A stretch of DNA of 64,000 nt from Ornithodoros turicata (GCF_037126465.1 NC_088203.1:88846668-88910667), one strand, 5' to 3'. Counted from the stretch's first letter, positions 41,010-52,800 are shown. A program made the numbers and translations. The notes: generated from the sequence alone by a model not told the origin.

Positions 41010-41855
41010 TGGAATACGTTAATTTTGGAACTGTGACTCCTAGTGACGCAGGGTCGAAGAGAGAGGAGAGCGACTAGCCAAGCGGGAAAACAAGAAAAAT
41101 CCCCTTCGACAAGCCTCTGATGATTGCACGGTCAGCTATGACTCTTCAGGGGGAACGAAGGTAAATAAATGACCCAACGTAGCACACTACAGCAACGTCA
41201 TGCATTTTAATATTGCTTATTTATGCAGCACATGCTGTGCGCCTTCATTACATGCGTTCCATCAACGTACATGCAGCGATGGCCAGGGGAGTGACACGGT
41301 GGCGTATTTTATTCAGCGACGCTTCGAGTGCACCATCCCAATGCTGGAGGCTACGGCAGAAACCTGTTGGGGAAGAGATAAAGCTAAAGCATACTTGCAA
41401 CGCCGACATCATGTATAAATTGAGGCTGCATCATTCATTGCTCCATCAGCCCACGCACGCATTCACTGAAAAAGGCATGGATCCAAGATAAGGAAGTCAT
41501 CAAAGCTGTGTAACCCACGTAAGTTCTCCTATGTAACATCGTGCAGAGTATTCAACCCTACTGGATGAGCTGTCATGCGATGAAGACAGGTGGAAGCACT
41601 TTAGTGTATTCGCCACGAGCGCTAACACAGGCCGGCGCTATACTCGTCGTGATGCGTCAGTGTGATTAGGAAGGAGACGCCGCTGGGATTTGTCAGCAGG
41701 TGATCACTGACTGCGGTAAATCCCCTTTATTCATTATCAACTTCAGGATTACAAGGTAATTTTGAGGGCGATAGGTTGTCTAATTGGATGTATGTGTGCA
41801 GTGTATGTGTGCAGTGTATGCACTGTGTATGCAGTGAAGCACTTGAAGTACCAAG
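41010..41855. other. No recognisable gene
   Basis: (GTGTATGCA)-like short repeats near 41790-41830; otherwise unremarkable. Confidence 0.4.
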
Positions 41856-42873
41856 CAGGGTGTCGGAGCGAACCGAAAACCGGAACCGAAAACCGAAAAA
41901 AAAACGCTATTTTGGTGCGAACCGGAATGGAACCGAAACCGTATACGTTTTTCTCACTCAGGAGGGAAACCGAAAAATATATTTAACGGTTTTCGGTCCA
42001 AGAAAAAACTTCGCCGGTTTGGAATACGGATAGGCGAATGAAACAGACGTCGTGTGCTCTGAAGTCATGTCATGGATACTATACGAGGGTTACGGTTACG
42101 GTGGAATGTATGTCAGTACACTATGACCCTTAGGCTCCCTTTGTAATGGTTTATCGTTCGCGCACGCACACAGACTTAGAGGTACATGTGACTCTCTAGC
42201 AATGTGCCGTAGTGTTCGTTTTAATTTGATCCCCGCAGACTCTCCTCAACTAAACAGCGACCCAAGGGGGCTGCATAACGGCTTCTTTATCGGTAATGTC
42301 GCGCAACGCGTCCCTTGTTTGAGAGCAGCTAAGTTGAATACATTTACGTATACGCGAGGGCAAGCCCGTGCGAAGTGGCAACTCTTTTATGGACAGGACA
42401 CGAAGAAAATAAAACGGAGCCGTCGAGCGCGTTTTTGAGTGCAAGGGTTCCTCGATTTGCGTCCTACTCGTGCAGTGGTGCTTGCTGGCTAGACAGTAGC
42501 TACAGACATTCGGATGGGACGCGATCGCTCCAATCCAGCAAGAAAGTACTTTACGTATGACATCACGACAAACAAGTACGTTTGTAGCATGTGCTTCAAG
42601 TAAGGAGAAAACCTATTTGAACAGACAGTAACCTACAGGAACCAGGAGCTACCAATTTCACAGCTGTTTATTAATATTAAATACCATGTATGCGGAATAA
42701 ACGGGTTTATATTTTGTAACATTGATTTTTTTTTTGTGGGGATGAATATTCCCAGTTGAAGCGGAACCGGTTAAAAACCGGTATGAACCGTTATTTTTTT
42801 GCTCCGGAGCAGAACCGGTACCGGATCGTTTATGATGCAACCGGAACGAAAAACGTTTCGGTTCGACACCCTG
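41856..42873 (+). mobile_element. hAT-like DNA element, internally deleted (1018 bp)
   Basis: Ends are inverted repeats CAGGGTGTCG, continuing GAACCGAAA. Flanks GTACCAAG (41848-41855) and GCACCAAG (42874-42881) match at 7 of 8, the 8-bp duplication typical of hAT. Many GAACCGGT-type words inside both ends. Confidence 0.8.
42514..42598 (+). pseudogene. First exon of a hAT transposase: BED zinc-finger start
   Basis: From ATG the frame reads DRSNPARKYFTYDITTNKYV, then CSMCFK, the aromatic start and first Cys pair of a BED finger. A GTAAGG donor follows at 42599. The second half of the finger (HxxxH) and the catalytic domain are absent. Confidence 0.5.
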
Positions 42874-42881
42874 GCACCAAG

Positions 42882-43331
42882 TACTCAAGCGCTAGTTTAA
42901 GTGCATTTCTCAGTACTTGTACTTTACTTAAAGTATGTTTCAATCTATGTGCTTTGTACGGAGTTGTAAGTACTTTTCTTCGGTACTTTCCTTTCCAGTA
43001 CTCAAGCATACCCAACTGATAATACAAACTCAAAGCTTGATCGCAAAATCGTTTGTTTCGGTTCACATTAATGAGTGAGCTAGAAACTATTCATGTTTTC
43101 GAGGCTGCACTTCGCAAAAATGCTATCTAAAAGCTTTCCAAAGATAACAGTCGAAACATAATTACCTCACGTTTTATCACTACCAAGTGCTGCAACGACA
43201 AGCGATACGATCTAAAATTGTGATGTACTTGATGAATACTTTAAAGTACCTTGCAAGTGACTTTGTACTTTACTTTAAGTACATTAGTCATGTGGTACTA
43301 CTCATGTTGTGGCACAAGTGCCCGTAGTGGC

Positions 43332-43395
<64 letters not shown>

Positions 43396-43885
43396 TGGAT
43401 ATACATATATATCCACAACATTGCCATCTTCCTCAGTACACCTGTGCTCGGGTCTTGTAGGGCACGAATGGTTGAATGTGACACGCTTGAATAGGTCTGC
43501 AGCCACGTTGCAGCATTTCTGTTTTGTGTTCAAGCTGCTATCCGGAATGATGTTCCGGAATGCGAAACAGATGTTTCTTGCACATCCCCGCTTTTGTGCG
43601 TATAGAAGTCAACGTCAAGCAAGGGCAAGGTAGGAGTTACAACACCCTACACGCATTATCTTGTAGAGACTGGAATCACTGCATTATATTATTGGATCGA
43701 AAGCATAGTCCTAGCTGACAGAGAAACAGTGAACCCAGGCAATTTTTCACGCACAGTAGTTCAGCCGACTGAAGAGCTCTGCATTTATCTGAATTTCACA
43801 GGTGCAGCCAGCCCGAACTGCTGACATGGGTTTCTCCAGTGTAAAACATTATGGACAGAAGCAGCAGTCATGGTCCGGATGCCAG
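42882..43885. other. No recognisable gene; contains an AT microsatellite
   Basis: AGTACTT/AAGTACC words recur at 42881-43280, suggesting an old repeat. Frames across the AT repeat encode only Tyr-Ile and are artefacts. Confidence 0.45.
43334..43392. repeat. (TA)n microsatellite
   Basis: About 29 uninterrupted AT units, followed by a shorter palindromic ATATACATATATAT stretch. Confidence 0.95.
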
Positions 43886-44080
43886 TGTTATATATGTGGC
43901 TCTGCAGGAGACGAGGAAGACTGTATGCGCGTTACTCGCGCTGGGTCTGTGTGTCTCTTTTCTCTTCTGTTTGGGCTTCCGTTCAGGACACACGCACGTT
44001 GGTCCTGGCTTTCGAATAAATGGTTATTCGTCTCCTGGAGCCGAATATTACATTGGCGACGAGGATGCACAGCCACAGTG
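43886..44080 (+). repeat. Possible solo LTR with gypsy-type primer site
   Basis: Begins TGTTATATATG, has AATAAA near 44017 and ends in TTACA at about 44052, followed by TTGGCGACGAGGATG, a typical tRNA primer-site look for Ty3/gypsy elements. No gag or pol follows, because I-like retrotransposon sequence starts at about 44100. Confidence 0.4.
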
Positions 44081-44099
44081 CACCCTCAGCAAGAGGTGC

Positions 44100-45310
44100 A
44101 ACACATCATAGATTCCTGGGTGTCATCTTAGACTCCGAGTTTTTCTGGAAGGAACATATCGATCACCTGGACACAAAGGCACACCGGTGAATTTCTGTCA
44201 TTCGTCACTTTGCTTGGTCCAAGTGGGGAATGAATGAGAAGTCTCTTCTGGCCATCTACAAAGCTCTAGTCCGAGGGACTCTGCTACATAGCCTACATGT
44301 CTTGCACGGAATTTCGCAGACGCAAGAACAACGACTGCAGTGCATTCTATAGGCGGAGCTCAAGGGTGTGTCTCAGGAGTAGTCCCGAGAGCTACGGAAA
44401 CGCGGATGGTGATAGAAGAGGCCCGAGAAATATCCATTGAAGTGTTACGGCAGAGGGAGACCATTCGCCACGACGTGCTCCTTAGAGCTCACCACAGCCG
44501 CCATTTACTAATAGCAAAAGTTTGTTGCCGGAAGTAAAGTAACGCATACAAATATTTCATGGAAGTGCAAGATCAGCGGTACCGATGATGCCTCCGTGGT
44601 CGCTTTCACTATATACCATCGATCTCACTGTCAATGTCTGGTCTTAAGGTCAAAAGAAACCAAGTGCCTACATCAGTTCTCAGACAGATTGCAGCGGGTA
44701 CGATGCATAGTCGTTATACTGACAACACTGCAGTTTTCACTGACGAAACCAACACCCACGAATGTTCAATGTCTGCGTTTGTTATCCCCATCGACGATGT
44801 GTCGCACAGATATCGTCTCTCACACCGAACATCATCAGCGACGGCTGAGCTATATGCTATCCCGTTATTTCTGCGTAACGCATTACTCAGATTCAGAGGC
44901 TGCTCTTCAATGTATAGCGAACATGGGGATTCGTGGATCGCTCGCCCCACTCGTGACAGGTCTCTCATGTATTCGGTGGACCCAAATTTGTCTTTCTCAG
45001 TTCCACACCGTTTATCACGCTATTTTACGTCCCTCCTCCACAGGCTTCGTCTCAATGTAGCCTTCACTCCCCAATTCAAGTACCGGTTCGGATACTGTGA
45101 CAGCAGCCTCTGCTCCAAATGTAGCGTCGCAGCGAACGTTGAGCATGTCCTAACAGAATGTGAGCTCGACGAAACGGAGAGGCGGCAACTCCGTGCTCAG
45201 TTGAGTACTGCTGGCAGACAGACATTCAACCTGGCTGCAATTCTTGGCCCATGTATTGGCGCAACGCGGTCGGTGTCTTCGGATGTTCTTGGAGTTTCTC
45301 GTGTCTACCG
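44100..45310 (+). pseudogene. I-like non-LTR ORF2 fragment: thumb, RNase H and C-terminal knuckle, heavily broken
   Basis: Blocks in changing frames: RFLGVILDSEFFWKEHIDHL (44110), MVIEEAREISIEVLRQRE (44404), an RNase H region near 44720-44960 (SAFVIPIDDVSHRYRLSHRT), RLRLNVAFTPQFKYRFGYCD and SLCSKCSVAANVEHVLTECE (knuckle). More decayed than the copy at 33652. Confidence 0.75.
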
Positions 45311-45324
45311 GCGGCGGTGGTGGT

Positions 45325-45540
45325 GGTGGTGAAAGGGGCAACGTCCCGACTGACGACCTGGGGGAATGTGCGTCCTGGGCCGACTTCTAAGGGAACTGTG
45401 CTGACATATGTCTGAAAGCGTCTGAGGAAAGCCCAGGAAAAACCCCAGACAGCACAACCGGCACCGGGATTCGAACCCGGGTACCTCCCAGTCTCGACGT
45501 GACATGGCCAGCACGCTACCCACTGAGCAACTGACCCAGA
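45325..45540 (-). mobile_element. tRNA-derived SINE, family I, minus strand
   Basis: On the minus strand: TGCTCAGTGGGTAGCG (A-box), GGTTCGAATCCC (B-box), then GCTGTCTGGGG, CAGACATATGTCAGCACAG and GAAGTCGGCCCAGGACGCAC. It sits between the coding end and the 3' UTR of the I-like relic, so it was inserted into it. Confidence 0.8.
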
Positions 45541-45719
45541 CGCTCCAGACGCCGTAGAGTCATACTCTGTATCTCAATTACCATTGGTGCTTCTTTCATG
45601 TGTTTTTTTTTCTTTTTGCTTCATCTTCCTTTTCGCTGCGTAGCAAAGCCAGTGGAGGACAGCTCAATTGTTGTGCTGGTGCACAACTTCATTCTTCATA
45701 TCTTTCATCTAACGTTTCG

Positions 45720-45868
45720 CGTGCAATGGTAGGGTGCCTGAATTCTAGCTCCCTCTGTAGAGGGAACTAGTAATCCGGCGCCCTATGTAATGGAGTAGTG
45801 TATTGCTGTCCCACGGTGAATCACCCCATGTCGTAGTGACGATTTATTTGTTGTTGTTGATGTTGTTA
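45720..45868 (+). repeat. 3' UTR and TTG tail of the I-like relic
   Basis: GCGTGCAATGGTAGGGTGCC, later GGTGAATCACCCCATGTCG and TTGTTGTTGATGTTG; similar to the tail at 57448-57541. Confidence 0.6.
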
Positions 45869-46351
45869 GCAAGAGGTGACACCATGCAAGTCCTGAAACT
45901 TATAAATGTACAAACTTAAAAAATTCGCGAACACAAGACAGGCATACTTACCTCACATCAACAAAACCGATGTTAAACAAAGAGAAACAGCAGCGTTAAT
46001 GCTTCTAAACGTGCGCAACACTTACAACAACAATTTTACAACAAACGTAACAATTTTAGAAACATGTCATGCAAACTAACATGTATACCAGGTCAGGGTG
46101 CGAAGGTTCGACCACCCCATCAATCTGGTATCTGCAAGGCTGGGTATCAAAGTTAGGAAGTATGTTATTGTTATAACATGACTGGTCCTGTTCAGAACGG
46201 GAGTCCGGTGGCTGTCGTAATAACCACGGGGATTCAGAATTCCTGTGACCACACGCGAGCGTGCGTGTTCTAATGTCACCGACTTGCAATTTTTCGTACC
46301 TTCCTATTGATTACGTCTTTTTAACAACAGCAATCTATGCATTCCATACAT
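45869..46351. other. No recognisable gene
   Basis: ACAACAA-rich sequence and short frames without motif. Confidence 0.4.
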
Positions 46352-46797
46352 ACAGGGTGTCCCAGCTAACTGCAAACATATTTTTAAAAATATATGTAAC
46401 ACTTTTTCCAAGATGAAATCAATTGCAATATACCATATGCTGAAGGGCACTTCCTAGGAGAGCATTAGCAAAGTCCAAAGGCAATGTCTTAATTAAATTT
46501 CGTTAATTAACTTTTTAATTATAAAAGCTACAAAGTTGTTCCAATGAGAACATCTGTTCCTTTTGGTCACCTCATATCGTAGCCGTTTTCAAAACAAAAA
46601 TCCGTTCGATAGATTGCCCGCAAAACATTATTGAAGGAACGCCATTTTTTTCTTTATTTTGTTCATTGCGCATCTTCGCAGACGCGTATTTCCTTCATCC
46701 CCAATGTGAGAGGGGAAAGGAGTACAGTGCCGCCTCGATTCTTCCGCTGCACAGATTCTTAGCATTATCACCTCTGGTTGAAAGAGAGCGGCACGAA
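46352..46797. repeat. Repeat beginning ACAGGGTGTCCCAGCTAAC
   Basis: A TA-preceded ACAGGGTGTCCCAGCTAA start is common to short DNA elements in arthropods, by recollection. No right-hand inverse is identified, so the extent is uncertain. Confidence 0.35.
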
Positions 46798-47243
46798 CAC
46801 TCTTAGAAATGAACTTCACCATGTAGCACGCTCCCGTTATCTGCCGGTTGATTTGTTGAAAACGGGAAGCGTACGTCTTTCTTGTGACACTTTCGCTGTT
46901 CATAATTGTCACAAAAAGGCGTACACCTTCCGTTTTCAACAAATCAGCGCAGATAACGATATCATTCGAGATGATGGTTGGCTAGGAGCGTGCTACGCGG
47001 TGAAGTTCACCCGGGAGGTACCCGGGTTCGAATCCCGGTGCTCGCTGCGCTGTCTTTTCTGCGCTGTTTTTCCTGGGTCTTCCTCGGACGCTTTCAGACA
47101 TACGTCGGCACAGTTCCCTTAGAAGTCGGCCCAGGACGCATATTTCCCCAGGGCGTCAGTCGTGACGTTGCCCACATCTGTGAGGCCGACAACGGCGAGC
47201 CCTTTCGCCATCACCACCGCCACCTTCCACCAGTTTTTAGAGT
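46798..47243. mobile_element. P1-family palindromic MITE, with a SINE inserted in its right arm
   Basis: Left end CACTCTTAGAAATGAACTTC at 46798; the inverse right arm runs to GTGAAGTTCACC (about 47011), is broken by SINE sequence, and its terminal TTTTTAGAGT reappears at 47234-47243. Confidence 0.7.
47012..47230 (+). mobile_element. tRNA-derived SINE, family I, 5'-truncated
   Basis: Starts inside the tRNA-like head just before the B-box (GGTTCGAATCCCGG) and carries the body CAGACATACGTCGGCACAG, GAAGTCGGCCCAGGACGCAT. The A-box is missing. Confidence 0.8.
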
Positions 47244-47388
47244 CTATGTCTTTTCATCATCATCGTCTCATGTACAGTCGTGACGATGACCACGGCTCTG
47301 AGGCCATGAACGGCAAGCTGTTACCACACCCACCCCACCACCTCGTGACCGTTACCATCAACGCAGAGTGCCCCCCCAAAAGGATGTA

Positions 47389-47659
47389 ATAATAATAATA
47401 ATTCGGGGCTTTACGTCGCGAGACAACGGTGATCATGAGCGACGCCACAGTGGTCGGGTCTGTGGATTGATTTTGCCCACCTGAGGGTTCTTTAACGTGC
47501 GCCGAAATCTCGACACACGGCGCACCACTTTTAACGTCCCTCGCGGAAGACGCCGTGTCTGAGCAACTTGTACCCTTCCACCGTCCTCGGCAAGGTTTGA
47601 ACCCGCGATCTTAGGATCAGTAGGCGGACACGCTAGCGAATGAGCCACCAAGGCCGGCC
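47389..47659 (-). mobile_element. tRNA-derived SINE, family II, with (ATT)n tail, minus strand
   Basis: On the minus strand: GGTGGCTCATTCGCTAGCG (A-box part), GCGGGTTCAAACCTTGCC (B-box), GAGGGACGTTAAA, GTTAAAGAACCCTCAG, GTCGCGACGTAAAG-like end and an ATT tail. Flanks CCAAAAGGATGTA (47376-47388) and CCAAATGGATGTA (47660-47672) are a 13-bp duplication with one change. Confidence 0.85.
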
Positions 47660-47672
47660 CCAAATGGATGTA

Positions 47673-49192
47673 CGCTTCCTATTTTCAAGAAGCGATGGAA
47701 GAGAACGATATCTTCCGATCGTGGATCTTGACGATTGGCTCGGAACGGGCTCTTTGTTGAACTTCTGCTCTCAGAGTGCAGGACAGAATACAAGCGACGC
47801 TTCGTAAGAAATCCACAGACACAACGCCTTCTAACTCACTCTTCGTTAGCGCGAATAACCTATAATTATTTTCCTAATGAAGGCTTCTAGCACATGAACG
47901 CGACTGTATGTTATTACGACCAGACTCTCATTATGCCCCAGTGTCTCGTAACGCCTAAGTGTTTCATTCCGGCCATCGTCTATTGCGCCCAAATGACTCA
48001 TCATGCCAAGACTACTGATCACGTCGAAGAAAGAAACCTTTCTCTGCTTCTGGGTGAGGCGGAATGATAGCATGCTTCTAAAACGCATAGCTTTCATCCT
48101 GATGGCGTATCGTATAACTCTAAAAAAGGTGTCATTAGCTGAAATAATTGCTTGTTCCACCTGTAATCATATTACTCCGAACAACCAAAAATAGAAAAGG
48201 AAAACAAGAACCATAGACGACATTACAGGTAAGTTAGAGAGAGCGTAATACGTAGCGGCGCTACTTTTTTCGGTAGCGGAGCAGCGGTTCTGTGGCGTTT
48301 CAATCTTACAGCAGAATAAGTATGTCCGTTACTGAATTTGTGTAGCGCGATCCATTTCTTTACCAGCGCTACCCCCCCTCTTCCCCCCAAAACAACAAAA
48401 AACAAAGACAGGAGTGAGGCACAGTCCAAATAGAGTTTTCTAGTTTTTATTTTTCTTCTTCTTCTTTCATTAGGATTCAGGCACATACATATGTGACGAG
48501 ATCCTGTTCTATTTACATCATATGAGTTCGCGCAATCTCTCGTAAATTACGCCAACTCAAGGAAAACGAAATGAACAACGCAAGTGAACAGGAGTCCGTA
48601 TTAGATGCAAATTCAATCCCGGTAAAGCCCCCCAACACATTAAAAGATTAGAGACTGGTTAGCGAACGGATCAGAATATTTAAAGCGAACGTCCCATGCC
48701 TGCAGTTTTCCCTTCGACTAGTGGACGACGTTGCTGCAGATGAGGCACAAGTAAAGACGACAGAGTGGTTCGGAGTTCAGCATTTGGGAGCTGTACCTTT
48801 CGATTGGATTGGACGCGACAGAAGAGAAATAAAATAGAGCCGGTTGGCTCTATATAGTGCTGAGCCCCCGGCCCCGCCGGTGTGTGCGGTCGTGCTGTTT
48901 ACGTGTTTGTCTTAGTTCGTCTTGGCGCTTTCAGAGAAGGACCGCTTCAGGTTGGACGTTTTAATGAAGAAATTACAGGGGGGGGGGGGATGAGGAAGTG
49001 GACGAACTGTGTTGAATAGCCCAGATGTGTTCGAAGCGGGTCTTTCTAAGTTTCACTTTCTTCAGGAATAACGCTGGTGTAATACGCCTGTTGTGGGGAT
49101 TCCACGGCCCGAGTATGCTTTGAAGGTACTGAAGGGCCGACTGTCCAGTGCTGCCACCTCCGACTGCAACGAGGCGTTCACAAGGAACTACA
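47673..49192. other. No recognisable gene; possible old retroelement fragment at the end
   Basis: A minus frame at about 48973-49190 reads YLQSILGPWNPHNRR and resembles the LLGPWP end of I-like ORF2, at low confidence. Poly-G near 48980. Confidence 0.35.
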
Positions 49193-49423
49193 CTGTTAAA
49201 ACAGAACTTCACCACATAACGCTCCTAGCCAACCACCATTCAGAATGATATCATCATGTGTCCTTATTTACCGAAAATGGGAGGGGGCGTCTATTTGGGA
49301 CACATTATGCATGTCCCAGAGAGGCTCCTCCTCCTGTTTTGAACATATCATGACACAGAATGACATCGTTCCCAATGGTGGTTGGCTAGGAGCGTGCTAT
49401 GTGGCGAAGTTCTATTTTAACAG
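49193..49423. mobile_element. P1-related palindromic MITE (231 bp)
   Basis: Starts CTGTTAAAACAGAACTTCACC and ends with the inverse (GGCGAAGTTCTATTTTAACAG); GCTCCTAGCCAACCACCATT is found in both arms. The core differs from the copies at 8246 and 46798 (GGGACACATTATGCATGTCC centre). Confidence 0.8.
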
Positions 49424-49757
49424 ACGTCACACACCCATGAAAAACCTTCCTCGAAGCATACAGACCATGCTGCATAGGCTCCTCACTGGGTGTGCGTTCG
49501 CTAACTCTCAGGTATTCAAGATCGGCTCTAGGGGTGACGCCTGCTGTGGCCACTGTCAACAACCCGAAAGAATCGAGCACATCTTGCGAGACTGCCGAGC
49601 ATACCATACTGCGCACGAAGCCCATCTCCCTCGCTCCACCTCAGGCACGCTAGCGGACATCCTCTACCCCGGTGGTTCTTCTGCTGAACGTTCCGCCAAA
49701 GCAAGAATCCTCATTCTCTTTCTGCAGAAGACAGGCCTTGCTCAACTACCCATCTAA
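49424..49757 (+). pseudogene. C-terminal end of a non-LTR ORF2 with Cys/His knuckle
   Basis: The frame encodes LPRSIQTMLHRLLTGCAFAN, CCGHCQQPERIEHILRDCRA (knuckle) and LADILYPGG, ending at TAA 49755-49757. It is a different family from the I-like copies above. The MITE at 49193 abuts its left side; a T-run and CCATTACCCC tail follow to about 49970. Confidence 0.7.
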
Positions 49758-50037
49758 CACTTTGCTCTCCCCGACGAACTCGTGCACCCTCACCGCATCC
49801 CCGTCCTTCATCCTCCTCTCTCCTCCATCCGTCCGTCCTTTAATTCTTTGTGTTTTGTGTTCTTTTTTTTTTTTTTTTGCTATAGTCGTGACGCCGCCCA
49901 CTCCTGTGTGGCCAACAACGGCCAGCCTATCCTGCCATTACCCCCCCCCCACCCTTAATTTTTAAGAGTGTAGGGACAATTCACCCGGAAGCGATAGAAC
50001 AGTGTCTCCATTGGCTGGTAGGGCAATGTATAGCTAT

Positions 50038-50330
50038 GGGCCTGTTGCTCTGGGCCAGGTGGCGCGAATGAGCAGCAACATCAGCGCCCCAAATCATGCA
50101 ACACTCCCCAGTTTAGCAGACGCCGCGGCACTTTCAAGTACACGGTTTTGAGTTGTTCGCGCTTTTCAAGAAGCACCGCTTTTTCTGTTGATTTCCTACA
50201 GGTTTTGTAGCTTCCTTGGCACCATACCGTTTGACACACCATGCAAAACGCGCTGATGGAACTCCTTACGGTTGGGATCCGCGGCCGTTTGGGCCCGAAA
50301 TGGCGCTGTGCAAACTTCACTGCAACAGCC
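50038..50330. mobile_element. 293-bp MITE, family N1, copy 2
   Basis: Same length and close match to 23845-24137 throughout (CTCTGGGCCAGGTGGCGC, AGAAGCACCGCTTTTTCTG, GCACCATACCGTTTGA). CTAT on both sides. Confidence 0.85.
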
Positions 50331-51070
50331 CTATACGGCGAATGACATGTCTGGATCTACCGTGCAGAGTGTCGCCCCAGTTGGCGCTCAACTAAACCAC
50401 ACCTTTCTGCACATTTTCTGGATCTTAGCAAAGAGTATTAACTGCGCGTAACGGCAAGAGAAGTACGGCCCGACGTAACGAGCCGCGCCGCCAGTGTGAT
50501 GGCGATGCCGCGTCAGCTGCGTCGTTCTCAGGAACCCCGCTTTCGAATTCTGGGGATACGCCGTTCAATGAAACACGCATGTTGAATGGAAACTAGGATG
50601 TTTAACCGCGTCTGTAAACATACCACGATTACCGCAGTGATTTTCTTTCAGCTGTTTCACTGTAAGTGCAGTATCCTCTTAACCTTGTTCCTCCGCACGT
50701 TACGCCTCCAAAAGAAGGGAACAAGAACTTGTCGCTATAGTGTGCTCTCTATGTTACTTTCTCGAAATATTACAATTGTATTTTCCGCGTTTGGTGAGAA
50801 TCTCACCCCAACTGTCTTCCAACGCGCCCGATGCAGCCACATGCAGTGCTGGAGCTCGATCAAAAGGGATTTGCGTCCGTGCAGGTGTCCTTTGTGGACA
50901 CTCTCGTATTTTCTACTGAGATTAACTTGCTTCACTTACCTGGATTTATCATCTTCCAGATCGATTTACTTCCAAATTTGAACTGAATCGACATTATAGG
51001 TAGTCTTCTTATTGGCACGTTCAACCAGCATAAACGGTGCGTTTGAAATCCTGTGTATGTAATCCTGTGC
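50331..51070. other. No recognisable gene
   Basis: The frame at 50586-50981 (131 codons) has no motif and is overlapped on the other strand. Confidence 0.4.
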
Positions 51071-51230
51071 CGACATATATGTCTGACGCTGTCACACGTA
51101 TGTCGGCACAGTTTCCCTGGAAGTCGGCCCAGTACGCACATTCCCCAAGAGCATTCGTCGTGACGTTGCCCACCTCTGTGAGGCCGACAACGGCGAGTTC
51201 TTTCATTGGCACCACCACCACCTCTGTGTA
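51071..51230 (+). mobile_element. tRNA-derived SINE, family I, 3' part only
   Basis: Begins in the body (TCTGACGCTGTCACACGTAT) and carries GTCGGCACAGTTTCCC, GAAGTCGGCCCAGTACGCAC, GTGACGTTGCCCACCTCTG. No tRNA-like head. Confidence 0.8.
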
Positions 51231-52276
51231 GCCGATGTAACGACGTGGATGTATCGGTGGTGCAAAAACTCAGAAAAATGTCGAAGTTGCTGCATATAAG
51301 GAAGACACAGACAGAGATGTAAACAAAACCTTCACACTTCCCCCTTATGAATCGGCATTGGCTCTGAACGAAGAAAGGGGATATACGAACACATTGCTCG
51401 CGCGAAGTTGAACTGTTCGTGTGAGACACACGTTGCCTCAATCGACTTGCGTTTCTGCGGAGAAACGAAGCACACCCGGAATATGCCGCAGCCCAAATCT
51501 ATCGCTTTCGATTCTAAGACAGCCGCTGCCACCTACATCTCTATAGTACAGCGCAGTGCAAAACTGCTCCCATGCAGCGCAGGTTTTGATAAACGTCGTG
51601 AATGTTTTCTGAGTCAACGCTGCTTTTTCATCGTAGAAAGTTTTCGTCAGCCGCGCGAAACGACGAGGAAGAAAGAGAGAGAGAGAAGAAAAGTTATACG
51701 CTGTTCTCTCCTTATGAGGACACGGAGTCGCTCTCGTATTTCTTTCCTGTCAGTGTTGGATGCGTTCTTATTCCCGTCGGGGCTAGTGAGTTATAGAATA
51801 CTACCCTAGTCCGCTCAAAAGTGTCACAACACTTGCGTCGACACAAATTTGAAAAAGATAACGACACACTGCTACCAGATAAAAGCAACGCAATTTATGT
51901 TCGCTGTTTTTCTGTTACCGTGCTGTCGTCGAGGCATTCCGTTGGTCAACGTGCCTTACGATAGTTGACATTAAATAGGCGGCATGCAGATTGAGCTATT
52001 GGTGACTGGGGATGGATATTAACTGTGCTGTGATGTTTCTGACCTTCATAGTAATGGCCGGATAGATGATGCCTTAAAACTACGAGAAAATTCAGACTTC
52101 CACATCGCCATGCAGCGGCTTCGAAGCCTGTCACTTCTGTTTGCCTTGTTCACTTCAGCTGTTTTCGGTTTGTCGAACGCTCGTCGTTTCTGCAAACCCC
52201 ATACTGCATATACGAGGACTGCTCAATAAATTACCTACCTAAGGAAGAAAGGAACAACTTGTCATATCACATATAG
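51231..52276. other. No recognisable gene
   Basis: The frame 51408-51809 (133 codons, +) shows no motif and is not supported. Confidence 0.4.
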
Positions 52277-52800
52277 TTATTTTTATTTTTCAATACAGTC
52301 TTCGAAGAACTGAATAAACTTCTCACACTATGGTTTTTCATTAACTTTATCCTCATAGCAAAAACGAAAAAATAAAATAAAAATTGGTTGCTCGCCCAAC
52401 CAGGTCGTTACCGCTTTTTTCACTTCTTCATCATTGAAAAAAGCCCCCACGCCTAGAATTTTTTTAATATAAAAAAATCTGTGGGAGCTAGGTCTCCAGT
52501 GTATATATAGTGCTTGGTTTAATTGTTTGAACCCACTTTGGTGAGTGACAGACTGAACTTAAGAAGACATGTGCATTGGTGCATTGCCATGTAGGAGCAG
52601 GACCCCTTCGAGAGCTTTCCTCGCCTTTTCCTTTTGATGACCTCTCACAAAGAAGCAATTGTGTGAGCATAAGTGCCTCCTGCTATGGTAATCTTCTGTG
52701 GCATGAATTACGACAGCAAAATTCATTTACCATCCCAAGAGACACATTTCAAGAAGATTTTCTAACTTTAACTTTCGCAGGGTTGGGGAAGTCTTGTGTT
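52277..52800 (-). pseudogene. Mariner-type (Tc1/mariner) transposase remnant
   Basis: On the minus strand, across frames: ITIAGGTYAHTIASL, EVIKRKRRGKLSKGVLLLHG then NAPMH (the LLHDNAxxH box, with the catalytic Asp changed to Gly), NDEEVKKAVTTWL and KFIQFFEDCIEK before the stop, in the order found in mariner transposases. Stops and frameshifts make it dead. Only the C-terminal half is recognisable. Confidence 0.75.

Noticed and set aside
41780..41835. CRISPR-like or satellite array from repeated GTGTATG words
   Set aside because: Units are very short, irregular and without spacers; the genome is eukaryotic.
43251..43533. Open frames on both strands across the AT microsatellite
   Set aside because: They encode only Tyr-Ile repeats and exist because (TA)n lacks stops in these frames.
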